The notes beneath the pieces were generated by a model that saw nothing but the letters and a program-made list of their open reading frames with translations, had not been told where the DNA came from and did no database searches. Position numbers and translations under genes: made by a program. This document shows, piece by piece, positions 1-10,561 of a DNA stretch of 64,000 nucleotides (positions are counted from its first letter, which is position 1; every line of letters begins with the position of its first letter). Source of the DNA: Viridothelium virens (taxonomy: Eukaryota; Ascomycota; Dothideomycetes; Trypetheliales; Trypetheliaceae); the NCBI GenBank assembly GCA_010094025.1, contig ML991855.1, positions 1 through 64,000 of the forward strand, written 5' to 3'.

Positions 1-335
1 AAAAGCTAATTCTTTCTAAGTGGGGTTTTAACTATATTCTTAGCAAGATTTTAAGTTAATCTTAATATAGGAGGAATGCCACAGTCCGAAAGTGTATTTA
101 TATACTTAACCAACTTATTCTCTTGGTATAATAAAAGAGCTGTCTCCTTGGTTCAATAAGCCATTAAAATCAACTGTGTGATGCCTCTATGGCAACGCGA
201 CAACATGGTTCTGCACACGTTAAACTCCTTTGCTATTTTAGAATAATTACGACATCTCTGCGCATCTGCTGCAGCAATCGCCGACCGAAAAGCTTCAGAA
301 TCCGTGGAGTTATTCGCGTTCAAAGACATGGCCAA
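1..335 (-). mobile_element. pogo/Fot1-like DNA transposon fragment (transposase N-terminus)
   Basis: Read on the minus strand, about 60 residues resemble the N-terminal helix-turn-helix of pogo/Fot1-type transposases: an Ala-rich helix, then SKIAKEFNV and a TMLSRCHRG turn that fits the usual 'xTLxRRxxG' pattern. A second frame carries the next family element, an 'LVKYINTLSDCGIPP' segment matching the 'LVxWIxxLxxRGFPP' stretch. The two pieces are in different frames, so the copy is broken, and it runs off the left edge of the window. No DDE catalytic domain is visible here. It abuts the ketoreductase fossil on its right, suggesting insertion into or next to that dead gene. The family call rests on a short match. 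Confidence 0.55.
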
Positions 336-399
336 ATCGTGAATTTTGGGTGTGCAAGTGGTGGGACCGTGCAGGTGGTGGGGAAAACCCATATGTTAC

Positions 400-1640
400 G
401 GTATCCTATCTTGTTGAAATGGTCGAAATCCAACATCTCAGACCGTTCAGTATAGCCAATGCCTAGGAGCCAGCTCATAGCAATTGCAGAACCAGCAAGC
501 CGCGCTTTTTACGCTGAGCAGCTAAAGCGACCATATCCTGGTTAGCAGCAACTTAACTTGTCTGACCTGAATTACCGAAAATACTTCCAAGCGACTTGAA
601 AAGGATCAAAAACTTTAAATTAGCGGTGTAAAATGATCCATTGAGTAGTCTGCTGCCGTCGACCTTGAGTTCCAGTTGCCGATCAAAGGACTCCCAGCTA
701 AGGTTGTCAAAAAGCTAATAATGGAGGATCATAGCACCATTGGCGACGCCAATTACCGGGAGCATTGTTCTAAAGATTTCTCAATAGCAACGATGAAGTG
801 AGTCACGGCTTGAGGCATCCCTAGAGAAGAAAGGTTAGGATATCTAAGTCCTTAGTCATTTGTAGAAGGAAAGTACGCTATGAATGCAATGCGATGTAAC
901 TTACAAAGACATGAACTTGACTGTGGCACTCAGCTCCTCAACCGCCTCAATGAAAGCTGGGCGGATCTTGGGATTTCGGCTGGTCAGGATAACGTTGCGA
1001 GCACGGTGAGCAGCCATCCAATAGCAGAGTGACTGGCCAAGTTGACCGCAGAGGCCAACAAGGAAGTACGACACATCAGGTCCAAAGATATTGCCCGTAT
1101 CGATTGGCTAGAGCGAGACCTCGATAGACGGAAAGTTCCAATCAACCACGCTCAAGGAGCCCCCATTGGTGCGATGTCTATCAATACCTTGTAGCGATAC
1201 TGTTGACATTATGTGCAAATTGTCATGCACTTTTAGGTTGGTCTGCCAAGTCGTCTCGATGGCCTGATAGGCCGGCTCGGTTGTTGCTTCGGGAAGAACA
1301 CATGTTTCTGTGCTAATAAATTCAGAAGCATCAATGATCTGCGTGTGTAGCGGAATACATTTAGCTATCACTTTGCCGACCTCATCAGCACCTGGAGCCA
1401 GCCCCATGTTGATGAATAGAGATGCGTCGCGCGGAAGGAGCTTCTTGATCAGGCGCGGTGGGCGCTTGCGATGTACGAGGACACAATTCTTCATTTTATT
1501 TCTCTTGATCGATGAAGAGAACGAGACCATGACGCCTCTTTGCTCAGCCTCCCTACTTATGATCTCGCCGAGGACCTCATCTTGGAATGGCTAGAGAACC
1601 AAGTGGCAAGTGAGGTTAGTGCTGCTGAAAGTGCGATGAA
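400..1640 (-). pseudogene. Fossil of a highly reducing PKS (or PKS-NRPS), ketoreductase region
   Basis: Conceptual minus-strand translation shows a ketoreductase of the highly reducing fungal PKS type. The segment before the KR ends in LSVVDWNFPS, matching the family's 'xSVVDWT'. The NADPH-binding core follows as FLVGLCGQLGQSLCYWM and NVILTSRNPK. After a plausible 84-bp intron (821-904, GTAAGT...TCTAG) come VDGSRLLNGSF, a degraded 'FxxLFSSLxSxxGNxGQxxYxAAN' segment and LAAQRKKRGL. The frame is broken repeatedly and no KS, AT or carrier domain is nearby, so this is a decayed fragment. The adjacent transposase fragment is a possible cause. It shares no sequence with the intact NR-PKS at 24-31 kb and belongs to a different PKS class. 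Confidence 0.7.
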
Positions 1641-2972
1641 TTTGACGGGCTAGAGGGCACTTTTCAACCTCTGACATTTTGCTTGACTTTGGAGTGGAAT
1701 AAAGTTCCTAATGGGGATAGAACGAAATTCGGTAGACGTTCCGAGAATACCACAACACAGACCTTGTACCACTGCTGAAGGCTTCCAAAAACTATCAAAT
1801 CCTTGCTGAATATGATCCCTCCGCCAATCTGATCTTCACGCTGGCTAGCCCAGTAATTGTTGTCGGCTTTATTCACGCCAAACATGCACGTAGTATACCA
1901 GCAGTTTTTGCCCCCTTTAACAACATAAATGCTACCATCAGTATTATGCTTTTTGCACCCATAAATGGCTCATTAGCAGATCTCTCAATAGTCATAGGCG
2001 ATCCAGAGTCGCCCATTCAAGCGAGCCGTGCGACATTCGCACTGTTTACCAAGGCCACTAATAAGATATCCATAGCGCTAGCAGATGTATATATGAAATA
2101 CGCCGCGCTCTTATCATCTTCTGGGTCGCTTATGCTATTATATCAACTTGCTGGCTTTAAGATTACATTACCGCAGGGCTAGACCAGCAACAACAGCCGG
2201 GATATGCATCCAATTGTGCGGCAGTGGTCCGCGGGACTTGTGCAATAGACACATGCAAGTCAAGATAACCGGGCCATGTCTGCTTTCCAGATGTCCAGCG
2301 CGAGGCTAGAGCAGCTGCAGCGAGTGCTATGCAGGGTAGAAAACTAGAGTTCTTGCACCAAAACAACGCTGGAGGGTTTCAGGACGTGTTGGCGTCGTAT
2401 GGAAAATCAAATTTGGACGTTTTGAAAGCTAGAATCACAAAACTTAAGCGCACCTTTAAACCTTCTACGAAAGTACGCGAAAATATAGCTGGTGAACACA
2501 TTCTATTAAAACAAGAGATGCCAACGCAATAAGACAATAGTGAGCAACTTGCTCAAATTCTGCATTCTATCAAAGAAATGAAAAAAACTTATAAGGGCGG
2601 AATCCTTTTAGACAACCGTATAGAGCACGGCTGAGCAAGGCACAAGCTGTGGCGGTGTACTCTACCTAACTTTACCTAAAGGTACCTCCTTAGGAGAAAG
2701 TCATTTAGGAGCAACGGCGAAGAACTATCATTCATACACATCGCGTATGGAGTTATCAAATGAAATAAAAAGGAACGAATAGAGAACAGTATACTTACAT
2801 ACACAATGTCCTAAAAGCCATAATCAGTTGTAGGAGTTCCATAGACCCATCCTATGTGCATGATTCTGCCACGGCGGAATGTCTAAGAATCTGTGCCTGA
2901 AGTGGTCTTGAGCAAATTAGTATCCACCTGTTCATGAATGTAGTGACGTGATTGGGCCTCCCACCCAATACC
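1641..2972. other. Gene-poor AT-rich stretch, nothing recognised
   Basis: Several short frames exist on both strands, the longest near 1946-2182 and 2329-2532 on the plus strand. None has a recognisable domain, a plausible splice pattern or a good start context. The segment just left of 1900 may be further debris of the PKS fossil, but I could not support that. Confidence 0.5.
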
Positions 2973-3157
2973 TACCTTACGGCGGCTGGGGGGTTCCTCA
3001 ACTGGGAATTAATACAATGTTATGTCAACTTCACAGTTATGACCGTGTTGGTCCATGTAAAGGCGGTGTTAACATGGACCAATAAGGTCATAACAGTAAA
3101 GTCGAAATAACATTGTATTGATTACCTGTTGAGGAACCCCCCAGCTTCCGTAAGGTA
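2973..3157. mobile_element. Palindromic MITE, copy 1 (185 bp)
   Basis: Terminal inverted repeats of about 30 bp begin TACCTTACGG and continue through a GGGGGG tract to TTCCTCAAC. The two halves pair along almost the whole element, so it would fold into one long hairpin. It starts and ends in TA, the expected target duplication. There is no coding capacity. It lies about 160 bp upstream of the ATG of the gene at 3319. Confidence 0.9.
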
Positions 3158-3318
3158 CCTTTGTAGAACTTCCGTCTGCTCTAGTGACTTGCTTCTCGTT
3201 GACTACTGGCTCCACCACACAACGCACAGATTGACGAAATCTACTTTGACTATCATCTGGCTCCCCCCATTTGTCTGAAAACGAGCCCCTTCATTGTAGA
3301 ATCTCTGTGCCCTTTGCA

Positions 3319-4317
3319 ATGGCTTCCTCTCGTCCCATTCGATCTGTTCAAGGTAGACCTGATTATAAAGAGGTCACTACGATCGACGGCGACGATAGCT
3401 GGCGTATTGAGGAGCCTGCCCCTGACCCACCAGCCAAGCGACGGAGAGTGATGTCCACTGAGAAAGCGAAGCCTGGCCCTTCGGCGAAGCCTATTCCCGA
3501 CAGCGAGGACGAGGACGAGAGCGATCCTGTCCGACCTAATATGCCGGCTCAGCGGACGCGTCAACTCACTGCCAAAGCTTCCTCAAGCACGCCCCTTCGA
3601 GTACCAGCGAAGTCGGACTCTAAAGGAAAGGGGAAGGCTAACTCATCGGACGAATACCTTGACCTTCAGGGGTCCGAGAGTGAAGACGAAGACGAAGAAG
3701 AAGAAGACGAAGAGGACGTCGAAGACGATGATGAGGATGAAGATGGGAAGAGAGATCAGCCGTTTCACGACGTTTACCCAAAGTCCCAAGATACCTTACG
3801 GCGGCTGGGGGGTTCCTCAACAGGTAATCAGTACAATGTTACCTCAATTCAACTGTTATGACCATATTGGCCCAATGTTAAGGCGGTGTTAACATGGACC
3901 AACAAGGCCTTAACAGTGAATTCGAACAGTGAATTCGAAATAACATTGTATTGATTACCTGTTGAGGAACCCCCCAGCCGCCTTAAGGTACTAAAAGGCA
4001 GTTGGCCCGATTCGATTGGAAGTTCAAGGAGACGCTCAGAGGGGTTTCGGGTCTGAACTTTGGGACGCAGTTACTGATATATCCAACAAAAATTGCAGGT
4101 CCATCGGATGGAAGGAGCGTGGCAAGTGAGTGTGCACGGATTGCAAGAGGTTCACGTAATTGGCAAAGACTTACAGTAACAGTAACCACGTGAGTCTTTT
4201 TGTGCTCTCTTTTATTTTCCAGATATGTTGCGGAAGCTTCATGAATTCGAGCTTCAACGTCGTTGCCTGGTCCGGGACCCTTTCGAAGAGGTTAGTCCTG
4301 CTATCTGGAGTCGATAG
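3319..4317 (+). pseudogene. Acidic Ser/Glu-rich hypothetical gene split by a MITE
   Basis: I do not recognise the family. From the ATG at 3319 the protein is polar and probably disordered: an RPIRSVQGRPDY start, a basic KRRR patch, then a long Asp/Glu run (residues about 130-152). A 199-bp MITE (3792-3990) interrupts the reading frame. With the element and one TA copy left out, the frame continues directly into DTKRQLARFDWKFKETLRG, then a plausible 97-bp intron (4126-4222, GTGAGT...TTCCAG) and an ending in NMLRKLHEFELQRRCLV, stopping at 4317. That gives 234 residues with consistent phases, which is good evidence that a real gene existed. With the MITE present the frame stops inside the element unless it is spliced out. 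Confidence 0.6.
3792..3990. mobile_element. Palindromic MITE, copy 2 (199 bp), inside a coding frame
   Basis: Same termini and internal blocks as the other copies (ACCTTACGGCGGCTGGGG; CATTGTATTGATTACCTGTTGAGG), flanked by TA. It is 14 bp longer than the 185-bp copies because a short GTGAATTCGAA block is repeated in its right half. It splits the hypothetical gene that starts at 3319. Confidence 0.92.
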
Positions 4318-4718
4318 CCCTTACTCTCCTCTCTACCACAAGTTCGGAGGTGCATTTTTCTGACAATTCCTCGCGGCATGGTTCGCGGTAACGACCACGG
4401 CACGGCTTCCGTAATACCTTGCTCGCGATTGTTTACATCTAGAAGCGACGAGTCTTCAAAGACAATCCGGACCGATAGACACGAGCAGGCACTCTTGCCG
4501 GCTCAGAGGCGCAAAACCATGTTACGCGTCTAGCTTTAACCAACCCCTCCTTTTCTTCTCGGCTCATGCTTTCATTTGGTACACACTCGAAAACGAGCCA
4601 GCATATCTCCTGATCTATTATCACCCTTCTTGTGTTACGTATTGCCTGCACAGCGCAAAAACCTTGGTCCATCAAGGCTGGGGGTCGCCTGATTGAATCA
4701 AAGCAGTACTCACCAGAG
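4318..4718. other. Intergenic stretch, nothing recognised
   Basis: No credible frame, RNA gene or repeat was seen between the hypothetical gene and the tandem repeat. Confidence 0.5.
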
Positions 4719-5240
4719 GACTCCGGATGAGCTCAGAGATGCTCGGAACTGGGGACCCAGCACGAAAGACAGTTGCCAATGGTCTTCTCGGGAAACGATG
4801 AACACAATGCTGAGGCGAACGGTGTCTTCAACTGTGAGTGTCAACGATAAGGGTGACCTCATTCTGAGGACTAAGACTAAAGGACCCCGAGTGAGCTCAA
4901 AGGTGCTCGGAATTGGTGAACCAGCATGAAATACGATTGCCAATGGGCTTCATGGGAAATGATCAACACAACGCTAAGGCGAAAGAGCGATCCGGGTCTA
5001 CACCCGTGAATGTTGATTACGAGAGTGGCCTCGCTCTGTGGACTAAGACCAAATGACTCCGAGTGAGCCCAAAGGTGCTCGGAAATGGCAAACCAGCACA
5101 AAAGATGGCTGCCAATGGTGTTCACGGGAAATGGTAGACACAACGCTAAGGCGAAAGAGTGATCCGAGTTTGCGCCCATGAATGCTGATGACAAGAGTGA
5201 CCTCCTTCTGTGGACCAAGACCAGAGGACTCCGAGTAAGC
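4719..5240. repeat. Tandem repeat, about three units of 164-172 bp
   Basis: The marker GACTCCGAGTGAGC and its variants recur at 4719, 4883, 5055 and 5227, giving unit lengths of 164, 172 and 172 bp. The same order of blocks follows each time: a GGTGCTCGGAA.TGG block, a TTGCCAATGG block, an ACACAA.GCTAAGGCGAA block and a GTGACCTC.TTCTGTGGAC block. Units 2 and 3 are more alike than unit 1. It lies just beyond the 3' end of the HET gene. The overlapping minus-strand frames read the repeat and do not look like a gene. Confidence 0.85.
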
Positions 5241-5555
5241 TACGGGAACAATACAATGCCGTCTTCGTGCTTGTAGATGGATCAGATTGGTACGACTGGA
5301 GGTGTGCAAGCAAGGTCCGACGTTTCATGAAGAGTATGCTTCGATCGGTGAACTCCACAGGAGCTTCAGGAGTGGTCAAGGTATTGGGGGCTGCGACGCA
5401 TCTCAACTATGTCCCAGAAATACGCTACGGGTTTGACATGGTCGATATGCCGGCATCTATTGATGGTGACAGGGAAAGTTTCAAAGTATGGGAACAAGCT
5501 TGGGACAAAAACTACCTTTACCCCAGAATGTGTCTTCCTTCGACTAGACGGGCAT

Positions 5556-7622
5556 TCAGTGAAGCTGAGTGTCAATTTCTTCAAGAGTCTGCATTTCCCA
5601 GACCGATTTTTCAATTCTACCCACTCCCTCGCGAACAACATGATCACCTTCCCACTTGATCCAAAGTACATTATAGAACTCGTAGAACCCGTCATGCTTG
5701 CGAAGTTCGTCCCAATACAAATCTATCGTGGAACCCGGCATATCAGCGCATTCCGGATTCTGTTTTGCGGTACCCCTTGAGATGGCCACAAGTTCGCACG
5801 GCTCGCTTTTCCGCAGGTTGGGATGTGAAGAGTTGGAGAAGATTATGCCGGCAGGTCGGTCGTCATCGTCAGCAATGAAAAGGAACATGGAATCGGCGTT
5901 GGGTAACGTCGTTGTCATGGTCTTGAAGAAGGCACGCTTTGACTGAAGATGGAGAAAGGGAGGCCACATCCATTGAAGGTCGTCAGGTGGTAAGCTGTCG
6001 ACCGATGGTAGTGGGTATTTGAACAGCATGTCCGGGACATGTTCCAGCGTGAAGGACTTCTCTCTCTTGTTTTCTATCCGCGTCCATCCAGGCGGAAGTT
6101 CTGAAGCTCCCCAGGCTTTCTCGCGCCAAACGTGATAGTGATTGCGCACTTCGCGCCGCTGACCCTGTTTCTCGCCTACCTGCATCCACTTTACGAGAGG
6201 ATAGATTCGATAGTCCTCTGAAACCCCGACGTTGAAGTCATCGGGATCTGCCAGTTTGACATAATCCTCCCATGGGTCGTGGGGCGCTGCCACGATCTGT
6301 CCTTCCCATCCCAGCCATGACCAGCTTGGTAAGGGATGACCGTGTTGTCCGCATGCAATTCGCCTCCTCTTGATAGATTCACACGGCCACCATAGTAGCA
6401 TGAAATCGAAGAAGAACTCGGGTAGTCCGTATAGAAAACCTCCCGGAAAAGACTTCTCCATGGCCCTTTGGATTCCACTGAATGCAACATAGACATCTTC
6501 CTGAAAAGTGAATTGCTTGGGATTATATCTCTGGCACAATTCTTTCCAGGCTTCGAGATCAGGCCATCGCTTGAATAGCATGGTGAAAGGAAGCCTACTG
6601 CGGCGCTGCTGTATGTCAGGCTCCCCATGCACATCTTCCTTCCGAAAGGAAACTTGACAAGCCCAATAGGCCATGCTGTCCGAAAGAATGAGACAGCGAG
6701 GTGAGAGGTATTGTTCCTGCATTGTCCATCCCCGATCATAGTACTTCTGTTTTTGCGAAAGATCCATGTGAGTAACTACTGAGCAGTTGGGCAAGTCTAT
6801 TGCATACTGGTGATAGTGACGCGGTGAAGCTGTAGGCGTAATACCATGAAGCCCAGAGTCTGCTGTCTTGCCATCTGCTACGACAATCGTACAATAGGCA
6901 TTTGAGTATACACTGTCCATTCTCCGGATGATTGCGTGCTTGTCTGGGTGGTCTTGGACGATGCAAAGCCGGTCAATCCAAATGTACCTATCACCTAGGT
7001 TGCGAACAAGGCTCATTGCGTCACGAAGGGTTTGACCTAGATGGATTGCCTTAGAATGCGCAAGAGCACCGTCTCTCTTTAGGTCATCGAGGTTAGACGT
7101 CAACGTTTCGAGCATGTTCGGTATGGTACCCCAAACATAGGACAAAGCGTAGTATCGTGTGGAACCCGGAAGCTCGACCAAGCACTCCTTTCTGACATCA
7201 ATTAAGAGGATCGTTGGTATCGCTTCAATTGCCATCCAGCTTGGAAGATGATGGCAAGAGCCTGCATGATGCCCGTCGCAAAGATCTACCCATTTCCGGA
7301 GCCGAGAATTTTTGATCCATAGACTGTCCACCTTGATTGCGTATCGATCTCTCCTAGCCAGTTGGATGAGTTTCTCCGATGAGCTACCATACGTGCGGAC
7401 TCTCAGCTCGACCGATTCACGGAAACTCGAGTCTGCAAAAAGCCACAGACAATGATTAGGATTTGACTCATTCGCTAGATCATTGAAGAGGTCAGAGATT
7501 TGCTGGCACGACGTGCAATTGTCTGCTCGGTGACGAATCTCTCCAACGGAACCAAGTTCGACAACTTCCTTTTGGCGGTCTTCGAAGAGCTCCGCAGCTG
7601 AGTGACATATCTGACAAGACAT
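5556..7622 (-). CDS. HET-domain (heterokaryon incompatibility-type) protein
   Basis: An uninterrupted 688-residue frame. I start it at the first ATG (7622, MSCQICHSAAEL); the seven codons further upstream begin with TTG. Cys pairs near the N-terminus (CQIC and CTSC, about residues 3-40) could bind a metal. The HET signature YALSYVWG is at residues 158-165, followed by YIWIDRLCIVQD and later DRGWTMQEQYLSPR, the usual order of HET blocks. The C-terminal 350 residues carry no domain I can name. HET proteins act in non-self recognition and cell death after hyphal fusion; the specificity of this one is unknown. It lies outside the metabolic cluster and has no cluster motif upstream. Confidence 0.93.
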   Translation of the reverse strand: MSCQICHSAAELFEDRQKEVVELGSVGEIRHRADNCTSCQQISDLFNDLANESNPNHCLWLFADSSFRESVELRVRTYGSSSEKLIQLARRDRYAIKVDSLWIKNSRLRKWVDLCDGHHAGSCHHLPSWMAIEAIPTILLIDVRKECLVELPGSTRYYALSYVWGTIPNMLETLTSNLDDLKRDGALAHSKAIHLGQTLRDAMSLVRNLGDRYIWIDRLCIVQDHPDKHAIIRRMDSVYSNAYCTIVVADGKTADSGLHGITPTASPRHYHQYAIDLPNCSVVTHMDLSQKQKYYDRGWTMQEQYLSPRCLILSDSMAYWACQVSFRKEDVHGEPDIQQRRSRLPFTMLFKRWPDLEAWKELCQRYNPKQFTFQEDVYVAFSGIQRAMEKSFPGGFLYGLPEFFFDFMLLWWPCESIKRRRIACGQHGHPLPSWSWLGWEGQIVAAPHDPWEDYVKLADPDDFNVGVSEDYRIYPLVKWMQVGEKQGQRREVRNHYHVWREKAWGASELPPGWTRIENKREKSFTLEHVPDMLFKYPLPSVDSLPPDDLQWMWPPFLHLQSKRAFFKTMTTTLPNADSMFLFIADDDDRPAGIIFSNSSHPNLRKSEPCELVAISRGTAKQNPECADMPGSTIDLYWDELRKHDGFYEFYNVLWIKWEGDHVVREGVGRIEKSVWEMQTLEEIDTQLH

Positions 7623-8399
7623 CTCTGTATCATGTAAGTTCAATGGCAGAGTCTTTTGGTACGTCGGATGGGGGGCACTTCAAAGGCTGAAGGCTCACGT
7701 TTGCCCCTGTCACACTTCTCATGAGGGTGAACCTAGATATCCGCATAGTTTTCCGTCATCGGTACTACTTTGTCTTTTGCTACGATCTGCAAGTTATACC
7801 TGCTTCCTGCTCGTGCGGAGCACCAGGTTCTAACATGTTGACCTGCTTGATCTAATTGAGATTGCAATATTCACAATCAACGCAGGAGCCATTCATGTCT
7901 GAAGTGCGTGACACATCACGCACGACACGGGGAAAGTTGAGAGGGCAAGCAACCTTGATCCAAGGTAGAAAGGGTGAGGGCAGTTGACGATACAGCGAGA
8001 CTTGGACACCACGGCGCGAGTTATAATAAATTTGCTGAATTGGATAAACGATGACATGATTTGGAAACCAATGGCAGAAAAGTCAAAACTCTGAAATTAA
8101 TTTGACAGGGGCTGACACCGCCACCACAACGGAGCGCGGTTGAGACACCTTCCGCCAAAACCCCCGCGCAACGTCAAAATTCATCTAAGACCTCAATGAA
8201 CACTCTGAGTGAACACTGATTGCTGCACTTTGGCCGATGTACTGACTCCCAAACTTGGACTTTTGCCTGGCCAACATAATTAAGCTTCATGGTGCAAAAA
8301 GTGAGCATTTTGGAATGCCAACAAAACTCATTAGTAAGTGGGTATAAGCTATCGACCTTTCTAAGCCTTACAGGTAGGTTACTTGGAAGCAGTGCAAGT
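7623..8399. other. Intergenic region between HET and SDR genes
   Basis: This holds the HET promoter on the right of that gene and the 3' flank of the SDR. No gene, repeat or motif was recognised. Confidence 0.5.
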
Positions 8400-9518
8400 C
8401 TATGAAATTTGTGAGATACATCCAGGCTGCACACTCTCTAGCCTCTCAACGAGCTCCGTCCAGATTCCCTTCTGTAAGCGTTGACCTTCTGCATTGCTGA
8501 CCCACCCTGGAACCCAGTATTCCTTAATCTTACAACCCGACAACAGTTTTCCATGACTCTCCTCGCCGGCCACCAGACCATGCAAGATGGTGCGACTTCC
8601 TACCTCCGCACTGCGCGCCATCATAGCTCGGATCCCCTCATGCATGATCTTGGTAAATGTTCTTACGTCCCCGCCTAAGCCGGTCGAGCAGAGACCAGGC
8701 GCAACCATGTTTACAACCACGCCCGTTTTCTCTACAGGACACAAAGCCGCAAATTGGCGTACCGCAAGCTCTTCAACCAGCTTCGTGAGAGCGTACCTAA
8801 GTTGACCACGTCAGTCACATTGACCGAGTAAATCACATAATGCAAGGGGTTATTACCGTGAGTCCATATTCGCCTTTTTTTGGTCGTTGAGTCCATCAAA
8901 GATGCTGCCCTGGCGGCTCTTGTCCATCTCGGCCTTGACAGTGTATCCTAGAACGCTGACAATGAAGACGAGAGTGGGATGTGTCCCCAGTTTGCGTGCA
9001 TCCTCACTCAACTTGGGCATCATCAGAGTCCCCAGAAATAAAGTGTTCACCACGTTGACCTGGATACTGCTCTCCATGCCCTCGGCGAGCGCCCAGTTGT
9101 CTATCATGATGCCGGCGTTGAGAACGAGACCGTCAATCCTGTCCAGCTCTTCCGATGCCTTCTTGGCGAAGGCTTGAACTGACGCGTTCGATGCCATATC
9201 GATGTGCCATACCTATTCAAGATACTATTAGACCTTCGAGGCACGAAATGATTGTTGTTCTCGCGAACTTACCTGTACGACTCCCTTGCGGCCGGTCGAT
9301 TTCTCAATCTCCGATTTGGCCTTTTCTCCTGAACTGAGATTCCGGACAGCTAGGATAACGCGCGCCGACGAGAATTCGACTAGATGCCTTGCAGTTTCCA
9401 GTCCCAGACCGGAGTTACCGCCTGTGACTATGTAGGTCTTGCCGGAGCAAGTCGAGTTGTTTGCCAGGATGGGGAGCTTCCTGTATTGCTCAGCGGTCAA
9501 CCTCATCATGACCGCCAT
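8400..9518 (-). CDS. Short-chain dehydrogenase/reductase (SDR)
   Basis: Three exons (9518-9273, 9212-8857, 8796-8400) with 60-bp GT-AG introns give 332 residues. TGGNSGLG (residues 32-39) is the NAD(P)-binding turn and GLVLNAG the conserved NAG block. The catalytic YALTK (Tyr202, Lys206) is rebuilt exactly across the second splice junction, which supports the model. Overall it resembles the WW-domain-oxidoreductase/retinol-dehydrogenase-like SDRs common in fungal metabolite clusters. It sits just outside the cluster core and lacks the GACCCGAGTY motif, so membership is uncertain. Substrate unknown. Confidence 0.9.
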
Positions 9519-10561
9519 CTTGCCTGCGCTGTGGTCGTGGCGCCGAGATCTTTGAGATTGTTGACAAAGTAAAGCAACAGACTCTAGGTTAGCTGTAGAT
9601 GGGGATAGTGTTGCGGTCGAGTAAAACGTCTGACGATGTCATGCTAAAGATTCATTTAATACAAGCGTCGGATTTCTCATCGAATTCGGCGCCCTTAACA
9701 ATTTCCGCGCCGCGAGAAGGCCGCGACGGCCATGCCAATCAGATATTGGGTTCCTCTTTCAGTCTCCGCGAAAAATAGGCTCTCACAGGGTCCATGATAA
9801 AGGAACGAATAGGATATTGGTATCTGTTTCGGGTTAGTTGTTTTGACCCATGTCTAATCCATGCTTTGTACTTGACCAATCAGAAATTGGTATCTTCTTT
9901 TGGACTAGCGCTATAACACGACGACGATCGTTCGTCTGACCACCTCGGTGACCTCCTGCAAATCTGACATGCATTCCTTTCGGGAGAAATCTTGCAGTAG
10001 CTGATTATGCTTCACGTCGCGTGCTCTCGGAGATTTCCGGCGGGTAATTGTGCGCCGTACTCCCGGGTTGTTCCCAGGGTACGCATTGCCATGATTGCAA
10101 TTGCCTAGGTACGCATTAACGTGAGGTTCCCGTACATTTCTCGAATCATCCTCTCTTGGTGCACAGTCCAGTCATTGCAAGCCCTTGGCTGACTTGGGGC
10201 AAGGGCTCGGCGCTCTCGAGAAGTACATCCTATCGCATTGCCCACTGACGTTCAGTGTTAGAGGCCTGAATTTGTAGGTTGAGCCTCTGACGACCAGGCC
10301 CCCCCAATCGCAGCAGCGGCTCATTGTCTTTTGTATGAGACTTCTTACCGAGTGCAGGGCGTCCAAATTATTACTTTATCTCGGAATTCGATGCCAACGT
10401 TCAGCGTTACCAGTTCCACGGTCTGGGTAAACCCTATCGAAAACCCCCATAGCAAAATCTCCCACAGAAATCCTCACGATGCTATAAGTGAACATCACGT
10501 GGGAAATATCCGCATACTCTGAGCGTGCGAATAGCCTCTTGTACGCCTAATCGAGCCTCAG
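9519..10561. other. Intergenic region upstream of the SDR
   Basis: Probable promoter of the SDR gene. No coding region, repeat or cluster motif was recognised. Confidence 0.5.

Noticed and set aside
5210-5659. Plus-strand frame of 149 residues at the end of the tandem repeat
   Set aside because: It begins in repeat DNA, overlaps the antisense of the HET C-terminus and shows no family motif.
6414-6424. AACTCGGGTAG inside the HET coding region, CCCGAGTTGGG at 17523 in the prenyltransferase and AACTCGGGAG near 25035 in the PKS
   Set aside because: Only 8 or fewer bases of the cluster core match and the sites are within coding sequence; treated as chance hits.
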